Positions 7,452 through 16,722 are shown, counted from the stretch's first letter. The stretch is DNA of 64,000 nt from Bog-473 sp963750075 (GCA_963750075.1 CAVVPG010000008.1:124001-188000), one strand, 5' to 3'. The notes: generated by a model from the sequence alone, not told the origin. Translations and numbers: made by a program.

Positions 7452-9008
7452 TCACCGCCAGGTGTCGCGGGACTCCACCAGTCCACGCGTGCCGTGCAGG
7501 AAGCTCCCGCTCAGCGTCCGCTCCGCCGTGCGCATCTGCCACTGCAACAGCTCCTGGGTCGCCGCCCAGGCGGCAGCGCTCACCTCCGGGCCACCTTCTG
7601 CCAGCAGGTTGTGCCTCTGCTCGGGATCGGCGGACAGGTCGAAGAGGAGCGGCGGCAGCACGCCGGCCTCGGCGCCGAACTGGACGTACTTGTGGCGCGG
7701 CCCGCGCCCCACGGCCAGCGAGCAATGGCTCATGGGGATCCCGAACATGTTCTCGGCCTGCTTGTTCACCGGGTCCGCGAAGCTCCACTCGAAGTGTGCC
7801 GTGTCGCGCCAGTGGGGTGGCGCCGGCTCACCCCGCACGAACGGGTCGAGCGACCAGCCGTCCGCCTGCAGGGGCACCTCGACGCCGATGTAGTCGCAGA
7901 TCGTGGGCAGCACGTCGACCGACTCGGTCACCGCACGGACCACCGTGCCGCGTCCGCCGTCGGCCTGCGTCCTCGGGTCCACGACGATGAGCGGCACGTG
8001 GTAGCTCTCGTCCCAGAACCCCAGCTTCTCCAGGAGCCAGTGGTCGCCGCCCATCTCGCCGTGGTCGCTGGTCACGATGACGAGGGTCGAGCCCGACAGG
8101 CCACTGTCGTGCAGGTAGTCGAACAGCGGGGCCAGTCCGTCGTCCACCTCGCGCTGGGCGCCGTAATAGGTGGCGCGGACCTGCCGGCGGTCGCGCTCGT
8201 CGCGGGGGGCACCCACGTCGCGCACCGCCATGGCCATCGCTCCGAGCGGGTGGACGGCCCCCTCCTCGTCGGGAGTCGGGCACCCGGTGAAGGCTCCGAC
8301 CGCGTCCGCGGGGTACAGGTCGTGGTAGCCCACGGGGTTGCGCCGCGGCGGGTGGGGGCGGATGAAGGAGGCGTGGACGAAGAAGGGCGAGTCGCCGTTG
8401 CGCTCCAACCAGCTCACGAGTTCCTCGCGCAGGAAGGACGTCTGCGACAGCTCGACACCGAAGCGCGCCGGAGCCCAGGTCGCGCCGTGCTCGTCGGCAC
8501 CCGGGAAGCCCTCGATCGGCCCGTAGAGCTCGTGGGGGTCGGCGGGGACGTCGACGCCGCGAGCGGCCAGCCAGCGCCCCCAGGCCGGGCTGCCCTGCTC
8601 CCAGGGGTCCTCGACGAGGGGGCGGAACCCGGGCAGGATGCCCTCGTAGCTGAACAGTCTCGGGTCCCCGGGGGGCACCGTGCGCGGGTCGACCGAGGTG
8701 TCCGTGTAGCCGAAGAGCACGGGGTCGTAGCCGGACTCCCTCGCCAGCAGGGCCACGTTCGTGAAGCGGGCGTCCAGCGGCGTGCCGTTCAGGATCGAGC
8801 GGTTCCGGTGCTGGTACGTGCCCGTGTAGAGGCAGGCCCGCGAGGGCCCGCACGGGGCGGCGTTGGCCCAATGGTTGGCGAAGAGCACGCCGTTGGCGGC
8901 CAGCGCGTCGAGCGTGGGCGTCTCCAGGACCGGATGCCCCAGGGCGGAGAGGCAGTCGCCCCGCCACTGGTCCAGCGTGATGAACAGCACGTTGCGCGAC
9001 GGCGGCAT
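7452..9008 (-). CDS. Sulfatase-family hydrolase, phosphonate monoester hydrolase-like
   Basis: 518-aa alkaline-phosphatase superfamily enzyme. The formylglycine motif is APCGPSRACLYTGTY with Cys53 in CxPSR, so it needs a formylglycine-generating enzyme, which is not in the window. The N-terminal metal ligand is in NVLFITLDQWRGD; further metal sites are ASFIRPHPP and VIVTSDHGEMGGDH. Order and spacing follow Rhizobium-type phosphonate monoester hydrolases, including GYTDTSVDPRT, FIRPHPP and the C-terminal FEWSFADP region, rather than classical aryl sulfatases. It is probably the first gene of the operon down to 4069. These enzymes are promiscuous for sulfate and phosphonate esters, so substrate assignment is weak. 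Confidence 0.88.
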   Translation of the reverse strand: MPPSRNVLFITLDQWRGDCLSALGHPVLETPTLDALAANGVLFANHWANAAPCGPSRACLYTGTYQHRNRSILNGTPLDARFTNVALLARESGYDPVLFGYTDTSVDPRTVPPGDPRLFSYEGILPGFRPLVEDPWEQGSPAWGRWLAARGVDVPADPHELYGPIEGFPGADEHGATWAPARFGVELSQTSFLREELVSWLERNGDSPFFVHASFIRPHPPRRNPVGYHDLYPADAVGAFTGCPTPDEEGAVHPLGAMAMAVRDVGAPRDERDRRQVRATYYGAQREVDDGLAPLFDYLHDSGLSGSTLVIVTSDHGEMGGDHWLLEKLGFWDESYHVPLIVVDPRTQADGGRGTVVRAVTESVDVLPTICDYIGVEVPLQADGWSLDPFVRGEPAPPHWRDTAHFEWSFADPVNKQAENMFGIPMSHCSLAVGRGPRHKYVQFGAEAGVLPPLLFDLSADPEQRHNLLAEGGPEVSAAAWAATQELLQWQMRTAERTLSGSFLHGTRGLVESRDTWR

Positions 9009-9462
9009 ACCCCACTCTTGTCCATCAATGGACCCCGCGACCCGGACCCCGGTGCATCGCGCAGTGATCGGGCGCGGCGATCTGCCGCCGCCGCGCCCGC
9101 GACCCGAGCGCCGCGCGGGTTCAGGAGGAGGTGCGGACCGACGCCCCCCCGAGCTTGGTCCCGAAATCGATCAACCAGGCGCCGACACGAGGCGCCACGG
9201 ACTTGCGCAGGGATCGGCGCCCGGCGCCCGTGGGCCCGGCGCCCGTGGGCCCCCCCGCCGGGCGCCGCATGGCGACCGGCTCGCTCATCGGTTCGACCCG
9301 GCGACGGGCCGCCTGGCGAGACCCCGACGCCGTCATGAGCTCGTTGCGGTGGGCATCCGCTTGGGAGTGCACTGCCCTCGCCTGGATCATCATCCGTCCA
9401 CCTCACGACCTTTCCGCTCTGCTCCGCACCCCCCTCAAGCGTGCCTGCATCTTAACCAATAG
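9009..9462. other. Gap without a convincing gene
   Basis: A 90-codon minus-strand frame (9121-9393) with GPTGAGPTGAG encoded by a tandem gcgcccgtgggcccg pair ends in RVGAWLIDFGTKLGGASVRTSS. It has no ribosome site or recognisable family and is left as a possible small gene only. The last 40 bp are unusually AT-rich and hold the promoter of the next gene. Confidence 0.3.
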
Positions 9463-9491
9463 TTGACAACAAATCAAGAATATCCTAATAT
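9463..9491 (+). promoter_or_regulatory. Consensus sigma70-type promoter, leaderless
   Basis: TTGACA (9463-9468), a 17-nt spacer and TAATAT (9486-9491) give an almost perfect housekeeping promoter. Only 6 nt (agctgg) separate the -10 box from the ATG at 9498, so transcription should start at or next to the A of the start codon. Confidence 0.8.
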
Positions 9492-9497
9492 AGCTGG

Positions 9498-10599
9498 ATG
9501 CCTATGTTCACGGAGGAAACGGTGCCCCGGCAGACGGTCGTGGTCACGGCCTCTCCCTCGCTGGCGTGTGACCTGTCCTGGCTCCTCTCGGTGGCGGCCC
9601 GACCCTCGATGCAAGCCCGGTACCCGCAGCTGGCCGAGATGTTCAACGGCCGGGAACACCTCGCAGATTGCGTGCGCGGCTTCTGGGGCGAGGGCTCCGA
9701 GGAGACCTGCTTCACCGAGATGCAGATCCTCGCCAACCACGCGGGTGCGCTCGCGGAGACCGACCCCGACGTCCTGTGGCAGGCCCTCGAGACCGCCGTG
9801 GGCACGGTGCCCCTCGACCTCGAGATGCCGTCCGAGATCGCCGAGGAGCGCGCGACGTACCTGGACCGCTTCCGCCGGCTCAAGCAGTCGCCCGAGCTGG
9901 TGCGCGGCGTACATCGACCTCCTGAAGGAGGTGTGGGAGCCGGTTGACGCGATGTGGCAGCAGGCCCTGCCCGTCATCGACGAAGCCGGGCGCCATGTCG
10001 TCGCGCAGCACGAACGCGGTCGGTCACTGGAGATACTCATACCCGTCGGGTGTGACACCCTCAGGGACCGGATGCACGCCATCGTCTCGGGCGTGGAATC
10101 GGGGGAACTGGCGCTGCTCTTCGTCCCCTGCCTGTTCTTCGGCACGAGCATGTACCTCGAGTTCCCCGGGCTCGTCGTGATCGGGACCGGCGTGGGCCAC
10201 GGCGACGTCGTGGCGAGGGCCCGCACGGAATCGGTGGCCCGGCGCCTGAAGGCCGTGGCCGAGCCCACCCGGTTGGCGATCCTCCACTCCCTGGTCACGG
10301 CACCGAGCACGGTGGGCGAGCTCGCCATGCTCTTCCGGCTGGCGCAGCCCACGGTCAGCATGCACGTCAAGGTGCTGCGCCAGAGCGGGCTGGTGCGCTC
10401 GGAGCGGGTGGCCGGGCGCCTGCGCCTGACCGCCGACCCCGCCGCCGTCGACCTCCTACTGGGCGAGCTGCGTCACGCGGTGCTGCAGGGCGCCGGCCAG
10501 GATCACGACGCCGGCGCCGGCGCCAGCACCACCGGCAGCGACCGGATGCCCGCCACCGTGGTCGAGAGCACTCGATCGGGCGAGGCCGTCACCGCGTAG
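9498..10599 (+). pseudogene. ArsR-type regulator with large N-terminal domain, frameshifted
   Basis: Residues 1-136 (to QSPELVR) are read in one frame from ATG 9498; the rest (AYIDLLKEVWEPVDAMW... to the end) in the next frame. One extra G near 9908 (gcgcggcgtac instead of gcgcgcgtac) would explain it, and the joined protein is about 366 aa. The N-terminal 240 residues resemble the sensor-like domain of actinobacterial ArsR proteins whose DNA-binding domain is C-terminal (DUF5937-like, low certainty). The winged helix is clear: EPTRLAILHSLVTAPSTVGELAMLFRLAQPTVSMHVKVLRQSGLV. The 3' end overlaps the convergent P450 gene by 97 nt. Either a sequence error or a dead regulator. Confidence 0.75.
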
Positions 10600-11702
10600 T
10601 CCGGGAACCGCGCCAGGAGCTCCTCCACGAAGATCCGGCCCTCCAGGCGGGCCAGGCTGGCCCCCAGGCAGACGTGCTCCCCGAACCCGAAGGCCAGATG
10701 CATGGGGTTGGTGCGACGCCGCACGTCGAAACGGTCGGCGTCGTCCCCGAAGATCCGCTCGTCGCGGTTCCCCGATGCGTACAGCATGCACAGGTAGTCC
10801 CCCTCGCCGACCTCTGTCCCGGCCACCACGAGGTCCTCGGTGGCGGTGCGGCAGAACGCGTGCACCGGTGTGACCCAGCGCAGGCACTCCTCCACGCCGC
10901 CGGGCACCAGGTCCGCATCCGACGCCAGCGCGGCCCGCTGGTCGGGGTGCTCGTGCAGCACGAGGGCGGACCCCGACAGGAGCGTGCGCGTCGTCTCGTT
11001 GCCGGCCACCAGCAGGGTCAGGAGGAACATGAACAGCTCCTCCCTGCTGAGCGGGCATCCGCCGATCTCGCTCTGCACGAGTACCGACACCAGGTCGTCC
11101 CCCGGGCGGTCGCGCTTGGCGCGGATGTGCTCGATGATGAACCCCGAGAGCTCACCGAGCGCGGCGGCCGTCTCCTCGGGCGGCAGGTCGGGTGACTCGA
11201 TCGCCGCGTCGGACCAGCGACGGAAGTCCCCCCGGTCCGCCTCCTCGATCCCGAGCAGCTCGGCGATGACGGTCAGCGGGAACGGCGCGGCCAGCTCGGA
11301 CACGAAGTCGATCTCGTCGTCGGTCTCGGCGGCATCGAGCAGGCGGGCGGCGTTCTTGCGGATCGACTCGCCCAGGCCGGCCAGCGCCCGGGGCGTGAAG
11401 CGGCGATTCAGCAGCCCGCGGAAGGCGGCGTGCTCGGGTGGGTCCATGTGGAGGATGGAGGGTGCCGACATCCCGGTCGCGCCGGTGCGGAGCGGGTCGT
11501 TCACCAGGGCCCCCCGTCCCGAGCAGAAGTGCTGCGGGTCGCGGCTGAGGTCACGGATGTCCTCGTAGCGGGTGACGGCCCAGAAGCCGGGGGCGCACTG
11601 GTGCACCGGGTCCTCGGCACGGAGGCGGGCGAGCACGTCGTAGTAGTCCGCCCGGGCGAAGAACGCGGCATCCCGCGGATCGATGCGCTGGTCCCCGACC
11701 AC
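10503..11702 (-). CDS. Cytochrome P450
   Basis: About 399 aa from GTG 11702. It shows the I-helix oxygen-binding LLVAGNETTRT, the ExxR motif EECLRW, and the heme loop FGFGEHVCLGASLARLEGR with the cysteine ligand. Starting at 11702 is supported by TACGCT placed 6 nt upstream, the leaderless arrangement common in this window; an ATG at 11777 would overlap the divergent gene's promoter. HMDPPEHAAFRGLLNRRF is the usual C-helix region. Soluble bacterial class I type, needing ferredoxin and reductase encoded elsewhere. Substrate unknown. Confidence 0.93.
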   Translation of the reverse strand: MVGDQRIDPRDAAFFARADYYDVLARLRAEDPVHQCAPGFWAVTRYEDIRDLSRDPQHFCSGRGALVNDPLRTGATGMSAPSILHMDPPEHAAFRGLLNRRFTPRALAGLGESIRKNAARLLDAAETDDEIDFVSELAAPFPLTVIAELLGIEEADRGDFRRWSDAAIESPDLPPEETAAALGELSGFIIEHIRAKRDRPGDDLVSVLVQSEIGGCPLSREELFMFLLTLLVAGNETTRTLLSGSALVLHEHPDQRAALASDADLVPGGVEECLRWVTPVHAFCRTATEDLVVAGTEVGEGDYLCMLYASGNRDERIFGDDADRFDVRRRTNPMHLAFGFGEHVCLGASLARLEGRIFVEELLARFPDYAVTASPDRVLSTTVAGIRSLPVVLAPAPAS

Positions 11703-11788
11703 GGTCCGAGCGTACTGTGCACCGCGGTGCGGACCTACTTCGAGGAGCAGTCGATCGACGGCGGGCCGGCCGCGCACCCGGCTGCCCC

Positions 11789-12955
11789 GTGACCACGGAC
11801 CACGTGGACCCGGGCTCCTCGCCCTACCGCGCCGCCGACGAGCACGCCCCGTTGAGCGGGCTCGACGAGTTCCTGATCCACAACGCGCCCTACCCCGTCC
11901 GGGTCATGTGGACGCCCGACGCCCAGGCCTATGAGCGCGTCTGGTTCACCTGCCAGGACAAGGTGGGCGACGTCCTCGTCGTCATCGGCCTCGCCTTCTA
12001 CCCGAACCTCGGCACGGCGGAGGCGTTCGCCATCGTCAACGTGCGCGGCCGCCACACCACCGTGCGGGCCCACCGGCGGCTGCGCACCGACCGCATGGAC
12101 ATGACGCTCGGCCCCTTCAGCTTCGAGATGGTCGAGCCCTTCCGCCGCTGGCGGCTCCGGCTCGACCCCGACGCCACCGAGCACGGGATCGGCTACGACA
12201 TCACCTGGCTCGACACGAAACGGCCCGTCTTCCGCCAGCTCGGCGCCGGCTTGATCGTCGGCGGCCGTGCGGTGAGCCCGGTGGCGGGCTACGACGGCTT
12301 CGGCCGCCAGGAGGGGTGGGTCAGCTCGGCCGGCGAGCGCTTCACCCTCTCCCCCGCCACGCACCTCGGCACGCGCGACCACCACTGGGGCACCCGCGAC
12401 GGCGTCGGCGGCCCGGGCCGCTCCATGGGCATGCAGCACCCGCACAGCGGCGAGTGGGTCGAGTTCGAGGACTTCGGCATCTGGGGCGACCACGTGCTCT
12501 ACAACATCGGCGACGCGCGCAAACGCAGCGCCACCCTCGCCAGGAGAGTGCACCGCATGCGCTTCGAGCCCGACACGCACCTGCTGCACAGCGGCGAGGT
12601 CGACCTCGTGTTCGCCGACGGCGGCGTCAAGACCATGGCCTTCGAGCGCCTCGGCAATCAGATCGCGTTCCTGCGCTGCGGCATGTACGGCGGCCCCAAC
12701 GGCGGCACGCCCGACGGCGACCTCTGGCACGGCATGGCGGTGGCGCAGGGCGACGAGGTCGTCGTGCACGGCGAGACCTTCGACGTGAACGACCCCGCCG
12801 TGCGCAGCCGCCTGGCCGGCCTGGACCAGCATCACTGCCGGGTCACCTGCGAGGGCGAGGTGACCTACGGCCTCGTCGAGCCGTACGACACGCTGTGCTA
12901 CGAGGTGGCCAAGGCGGGCGTCATGGGCTTCTCACTCCTCGACCCGGCGCCCTGA
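11789..12955 (+). CDS. Conserved hypothetical protein, lipocalin/AttH-like
   Basis: 388-aa protein without signal peptide or membrane segment, starting at GTG 11789 (VTTDHVDPGSSPYRAADEHAPLSG). Rich in aromatic residues and beta-strand pattern, with DHHWGTRDGVGGPGRSMGMQHPHSGEWVEFEDFGIWGDH in the middle. The DHxWGxRD motif resembles CrtC/AttH-type lipocalin-like proteins and the DUF7064/DUF7065 group; that link is from memory and tentative. It is divergent from the P450 gene with about 86 bp between starts, so the two may share control. Function unknown. Confidence 0.7.
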   Translation: MTTDHVDPGSSPYRAADEHAPLSGLDEFLIHNAPYPVRVMWTPDAQAYERVWFTCQDKVGDVLVVIGLAFYPNLGTAEAFAIVNVRGRHTTVRAHRRLRTDRMDMTLGPFSFEMVEPFRRWRLRLDPDATEHGIGYDITWLDTKRPVFRQLGAGLIVGGRAVSPVAGYDGFGRQEGWVSSAGERFTLSPATHLGTRDHHWGTRDGVGGPGRSMGMQHPHSGEWVEFEDFGIWGDHVLYNIGDARKRSATLARRVHRMRFEPDTHLLHSGEVDLVFADGGVKTMAFERLGNQIAFLRCGMYGGPNGGTPDGDLWHGMAVAQGDEVVVHGETFDVNDPAVRSRLAGLDQHHCRVTCEGEVTYGLVEPYDTLCYEVAKAGVMGFSLLDPAP

Positions 12956-13033
12956 GCGGCGTCGCCACCACCCGACGCGCGAATTCGGGGCAGGCCGCCG
13001 CCCCGTCCCGCCCCCGTCGTCCCGGCGGATCCT

Positions 13034-14056
13034 CTAGCCGGCCGCCGCTAACCGCTCGAGCAGCACCGCGCCCATGGGGTTGTCCCGCCGGCGCCGGTCG
13101 CCGGTGATGCGCTGGTGGCGGTCGTTGATGGCGAGCGCGCGCGCCAGGGCGAAGACCTCGTGCCAGTCCAGCTCGTCCTCCGCCACGGCGTGCCCGCTCG
13201 CCCGCTCGTAGCGCGCCAGCGCTTCGGCCCGCGCCGGGAACCCGGGCACGACGCGCCCGAAGAGCGACGCCATCATGAACTCGAGCCCGAAGTGCCAGCC
13301 CAGGTCCATGGCCGGCGCCCCGATGGACGCCAGGTCCCAGTCGAGCACGGCGCCCACCCGGCGCTGCGCGTCGAAGACGAGGTTGCCCAGGCGGACGTCA
13401 CCCCACAGCAGCACCGCCGCTCGCTCGGGCGGCGGACGGCGGCCGCACCACTCCAGCGCGGTGGTCAGCGCCGGGAGGGGCGCCCCCCCCGACGACCACT
13501 CGACGTAGGCGGCCCAGCGCGCCAACGCGTCGAGCGCCGAGCCGCCCGGCAGGATGCCGCCGAGCCCGTGTGCCTCCCAGGGCACGGCGTGGATCGCCGC
13601 CAGCGTGTCGAACAGGCCGTCGTGCATGCGGCGCTGGAGCCCGGGGCCCGCCCCGCTCACGTAGGGATCGAAGACCGGCGCCGGGCCCGGGATGTCGCCG
13701 ACGACGCGCGGCATGGCCAGGAAGGGAACACCCACCCAGGCGGGATCGCGTTCGACGACGGCCGGCGCCGGCGCCGGCACCCCGGCGGCGGCCACCGCGT
13801 TCTGGACCGTCGCCTGGGGGCCCAGGTCGTAGTCGGGGAAGGTCGGCTCCAGCGGTGGCAGGCGCACCACCATCCCGGGATGCTGCGGGCCCAGGTCGAC
13901 CAGCACGGTCTCGTTGGCCATGCCTCCCCCGGCGTGCGCCACCGAGACGACGCGGGGGGACGGGCCGCCGCCCGGCACGAGCTCGGGATGGGCGGACACC
14001 CAGCGGGCGAGGCCGTCGCACAGCGCCGCCTCGTCGCGCTCGACCCCCGTGGCCAC
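13034..14056 (-). CDS. Aminoglycoside phosphotransferase-like kinase
   Basis: 340-aa APH/choline-kinase fold protein. The catalytic loop is VLLWGDVRLGNLVF (the usual HGDxxxxN, with Trp for His), and the metal motif GAVLDWDLASIGAPAMDLGW. It resembles the kinase domain of ACAD10-type proteins found beside acyl-CoA genes in actinobacteria, which phosphorylate hydroxyl groups of small molecules or hydroxyacyl-CoAs. The GTG at 14056 follows the upstream TAG directly, so it is the third gene of a 15603-to-13034 operon with a nitronate monooxygenase. Not expected to be an antibiotic resistance gene. Confidence 0.85.
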   Translation of the reverse strand: MATGVERDEAALCDGLARWVSAHPELVPGGGPSPRVVSVAHAGGGMANETVLVDLGPQHPGMVVRLPPLEPTFPDYDLGPQATVQNAVAAAGVPAPAPAVVERDPAWVGVPFLAMPRVVGDIPGPAPVFDPYVSGAGPGLQRRMHDGLFDTLAAIHAVPWEAHGLGGILPGGSALDALARWAAYVEWSSGGAPLPALTTALEWCGRRPPPERAAVLLWGDVRLGNLVFDAQRRVGAVLDWDLASIGAPAMDLGWHFGLEFMMASLFGRVVPGFPARAEALARYERASGHAVAEDELDWHEVFALARALAINDRHQRITGDRRRRDNPMGAVLLERLAAAG

Positions 14057-14521
14057 CTACGGAAGGTAGACGACGGCGCGCCAGCGGCCCGTCATCTCGG
14101 CCCGGCACAGCGCGGTGCCGGCCCGGACGCACCACGCAATGACGTCCGCCTCGTCGGCACCCACCGGCGTGCGCGCCACCAGGCCGCGGCGGACGTGGTC
14201 CTGGCGCACGACCCACCCGTCGGGGACCGCGATCCCCGCCTCGGCCAGGCGCGCCCTGGCCTTGGCGCCCGTCGGGTGCATGAGGCCGACGGTCATCCCC
14301 TCCCGGTCGCGGCGGTCCGGCTTGGCGGGCAGCACGGTCGCCATGGAGACCGGCGCGGTCCGGTTCCCGAAGAACGCGAAGAGGCCCGCCGGGGGGTCGA
14401 TGTCCACCGCGTCCTCGTCGATGCCCGGCAGCAGGTTCATCCAGCCGTCGCCGGCGCGGCGCAACTTGACGAGGGCGTCCGCCACGCCCGCGACGTCCGG
14501 TGGGGTGAACTCGATCGTCAT
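14057..14521 (-). CDS. Conserved hypothetical protein
   Basis: 154 aa from ATG 14521 (MTIEFTPPDVAGVADALVKLRRAGDG), or 164 aa from ATG 14551. I do not recognise the family. It has no membrane segment; visible features are WMNLLPGIDEDAVD, FAFFGNRTAPVSMATVLPA and a C-terminal RAEMTGRWRAVVYLP. Its place between a nitronate monooxygenase and an APH-like kinase, with no gap to the latter, makes it a likely operon member. Confidence 0.65.
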   Translation of the reverse strand: MTIEFTPPDVAGVADALVKLRRAGDGWMNLLPGIDEDAVDIDPPAGLFAFFGNRTAPVSMATVLPAKPDRRDREGMTVGLMHPTGAKARARLAEAGIAVPDGWVVRQDHVRRGLVARTPVGADEADVIAWCVRAGTALCRAEMTGRWRAVVYLP

Positions 14522-14538
14522 GGTCTCGCGGCGGCTGC

Positions 14539-15603
14539 TCACCGGCGCCATCCTGACAGCAGCCGCTCGACGACCTCTCCCGCGGGCCTGGCCTCGGCAT
14601 GGCGGAACGCGGTCCCGGCGTAGAGGCTCATGCGCTCGGCGTCACCGACCTTGGCCGCGGCGGCGCGCAGCGGCCTCGTCGCGTTGTTGATCTCGGGGTA
14701 GGCCGGCGGGGCGTCCGGGTGGGCGCGCACCGTCGCGTTGACGAGGGCCCGGGCCCGCCGCCCGCTGAAGGCCCGGGTGACGGTGGTCCCGCCGAACGAG
14801 GTGGTGGCCAACGCGTCCTTGTGGGCCTGCGGGGCGCCGCTCTCCGGGCAGCGCAGGAACGCGGTGCCCGCCTGCACCAGGGACGCCCCCCGGGCCAGCA
14901 GCCCCGCGACGTCCCCGGGGCCACCGACGCCGCCCGCCGCGATCAGCGGCACGGTGGTCCGGCGGTGGACGGCGGACACGAGCGCGTCGATCGGCCGGTC
15001 CTGGTCCGGGCGGTCGTCGTTGGCCACGCTGCCCCGGTGGGCCCCGGCCTCGGCGCCCTGCAGGCAGAGGGCGTCGGGGCCTACCCGCAGGGCCTGCGCC
15101 GCCTCCTCGGGCGTCGTCACCGTGACCATGACCAGCGACCCCACGGACTGGAGCGAGCGCACCGTCTCGAGGCCCGGGATGCCGAACGTGAAGCTCACGG
15201 CGGCGGGGACGAGCGCGAGCAGGGCGTCGAGCTTGGGCCCGTAGTCGTCGTCGTCCCATCCCGGCTCGCCGGGCGCCACGCCGAGGGTCGCCGCCTCGGG
15301 TGCGAACGACGCCACGTAGGCGGCCACGCGCCCGGGCACGGCGGTCGGCCGGCCCGGGACGAACACGTTGACGCCGAAGGCGTCGACCCCCGCCGCGCGG
15401 ACCGCCTCGATTTCGCCCGTCATCTGCGCCGCCGTCTTGTACCCACCCGCCAGGAACCCGAGCGCGCCCGCCGCCGCCGCCGCCGTCACGAGCGCGACCG
15501 TCGAGGGCCCGCCCGCCATCGGGGCGACGACGAGGGGCGCGTCGCAGAGGCCTCGCGGCTGCTTCTCCTGTCGGCGCAGGTCGGGACGCTCGCCTGGCGG
15601 CAC
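14539..15603 (-). CDS. Nitronate monooxygenase / 2-nitropropane dioxygenase-like FMN protein
   Basis: 354-aa TIM-barrel FMN enzyme. N-terminal APLVVAPMAGGPSTVALVTAAAAAGALGFL, the phosphate-binding IAAGGVGGPGDVAGLLARGASLVQAGTAFL, and QGAEAGAHRG with the active-site His are all typical of the NMO family. The divergent nitroreductase starts 40 bp away, which fits a shared role in nitro-compound handling, although many NMO-like proteins have other substrates. First gene of a three-gene operon. Confidence 0.9.
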   Translation of the reverse strand: MPPGERPDLRRQEKQPRGLCDAPLVVAPMAGGPSTVALVTAAAAAGALGFLAGGYKTAAQMTGEIEAVRAAGVDAFGVNVFVPGRPTAVPGRVAAYVASFAPEAATLGVAPGEPGWDDDDYGPKLDALLALVPAAVSFTFGIPGLETVRSLQSVGSLVMVTVTTPEEAAQALRVGPDALCLQGAEAGAHRGSVANDDRPDQDRPIDALVSAVHRRTTVPLIAAGGVGGPGDVAGLLARGASLVQAGTAFLRCPESGAPQAHKDALATTSFGGTTVTRAFSGRRARALVNATVRAHPDAPPAYPEINNATRPLRAAAAKVGDAERMSLYAGTAFRHAEARPAGEVVERLLSGWRR

Positions 15604-15642
15604 ACCCCAGACTTACCCACCGACCGCTACGCTGCGCCACTC

Positions 15643-16338
15643 GTGGGCCTCGACCTCATCGAGACGCTGCGCAGCACCGGCGCGGCGCGCCAGTTCCAGC
15701 CCGAGCCGGTCGGCGACGACGTGTTGGACCGCCTGCTCGATACGGCCCGCTTCGCCCCCAGCGGAGGCAACCGGCAGGGCTGGCGGGTCATCGTCGTCAA
15801 GGATCCCGGGGCCCGCGCCTCCCTGCGCGACATCTACCTCGCCGGCTGGTACGAGTACCTGGCCCTGGCGTCGGCCGGCCTGGTGCCCTGGGCTCCGGTC
15901 ACCGACCGCGACGCCGAGGCGGCGGCCATCGGCGATGCCCCGCACTTCGCCGAGGCGGGGGCGGCGGCCCCCGGCTTCGCCGAGAACCTCGCCACCGCGC
16001 CCGCCCTCCTGCTGGTGCTGGCCGACCTGCGCGCGCTCGCCGCCGTCGACCGCGACCTGCCCCGCTACACGCTGGTCGGCGGCGCGTCCATCTACCCCTT
16101 CGTCTGGAGCCTGCTGCTCGCCGCCCGGGCCGAGGGTCTGGGCGGCGTCATGACGAGCGTGGCGGTGCGCCGGGAGGACGAGGTGCGCGCGCTCTTCGGC
16201 ATCCCCGAGACGGTGGCCGTGGCCGCCCTGGTCGTCCTCGGCCGCCCGGTGACGGCGCCACGGAGGCTGCGGCGCGCCCCCGTCGCGTCGTTCGCCTGGA
16301 TCGACCGCTACGACGGGAGCCCGCTCGGAGGCTCGTAG
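15643..16338 (+). CDS. Nitroreductase family protein
   Basis: 231-aa FMN nitroreductase-fold protein starting at GTG 15643. It shows the N-terminal LRSTGAARQFQPEPVGDDVLDRLLDTARFAPSGGNRQGWRVIVV (the FMN-binding R...PSGGNRQ signature) and the C-terminal AARAEGLGGVMTS segment. A longer open frame to 14599 is the antisense shadow of the monooxygenase gene. TACGCT lies 9 nt upstream of the start. Uses NAD(P)H to reduce nitro or quinone substrates; the physiological one is unknown. Confidence 0.9.
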   Translation: MGLDLIETLRSTGAARQFQPEPVGDDVLDRLLDTARFAPSGGNRQGWRVIVVKDPGARASLRDIYLAGWYEYLALASAGLVPWAPVTDRDAEAAAIGDAPHFAEAGAAAPGFAENLATAPALLLVLADLRALAAVDRDLPRYTLVGGASIYPFVWSLLLAARAEGLGGVMTSVAVRREDEVRALFGIPETVAVAALVVLGRPVTAPRRLRRAPVASFAWIDRYDGSPLGGS

Positions 16339-16365
16339 GCCCCCGCCGCCGTGGTGGAATGGGGC

Positions 16366-16722
16366 ATGGCACAGAACGTCCTCGGCGAGGAGCTCCAGCC
16401 CTGCAGTCTCGAGCCGCTCACCGGCTTCTACCGCGACGGCTGCTGCAACACCGGGGCCGAGGACGTTGGCGTGCACACGGTGTGCACCCGGGTCACCGCC
16501 GACTTCTTGACGTTCTCGGCCTCGGTCGGCAACGACCTGTCCACCCCCCATCCCGAGCACGGCTTCGCCGGGCTGCAGCCGGGCGACCAGTGGTGCCTGT
16601 GCGCCCCGCGCTGGCAGGAGGCCCTGGAGGCGGGTGCGGCACCCCCCGTCGTCCTGGCGTCGACGCACGCCGCGACGCTGGAGTGGGTGCAGCTGGGCGA
16701 CCTGGTCGCCCACGCCATCTAG
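16366..16722 (+). CDS. DUF2237 family protein
   Basis: 118-aa protein that matches the DUF2237 family: NVLGEELQPCSLEPLTGFYRDGCCNTGAEDVGVHTVC, DFLTFSASVGNDLSTPHPEHGFAGLQPGDQWCLCAPRW and the closing THAATLEWVQL. The cysteines in PCS, GCC, HTVC and WCLCA are conserved, which suggests a metal or redox role; no activity is established. Follows the nitroreductase after 27 nt on the same strand. Confidence 0.9.
   Translation: MAQNVLGEELQPCSLEPLTGFYRDGCCNTGAEDVGVHTVCTRVTADFLTFSASVGNDLSTPHPEHGFAGLQPGDQWCLCAPRWQEALEAGAAPPVVLASTHAATLEWVQLGDLVAHAI

Noticed and set aside
9121..9393. 90-residue minus-strand ORF
   Set aside because: No ribosome site, no family and a tandem-repeat-driven composition; not strong enough to call.
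13034..14056. Antibiotic resistance phosphotransferase
   Set aside because: The sequence resembles ACAD10-type small-molecule kinases, and the operon context with a nitronate monooxygenase points to metabolism.
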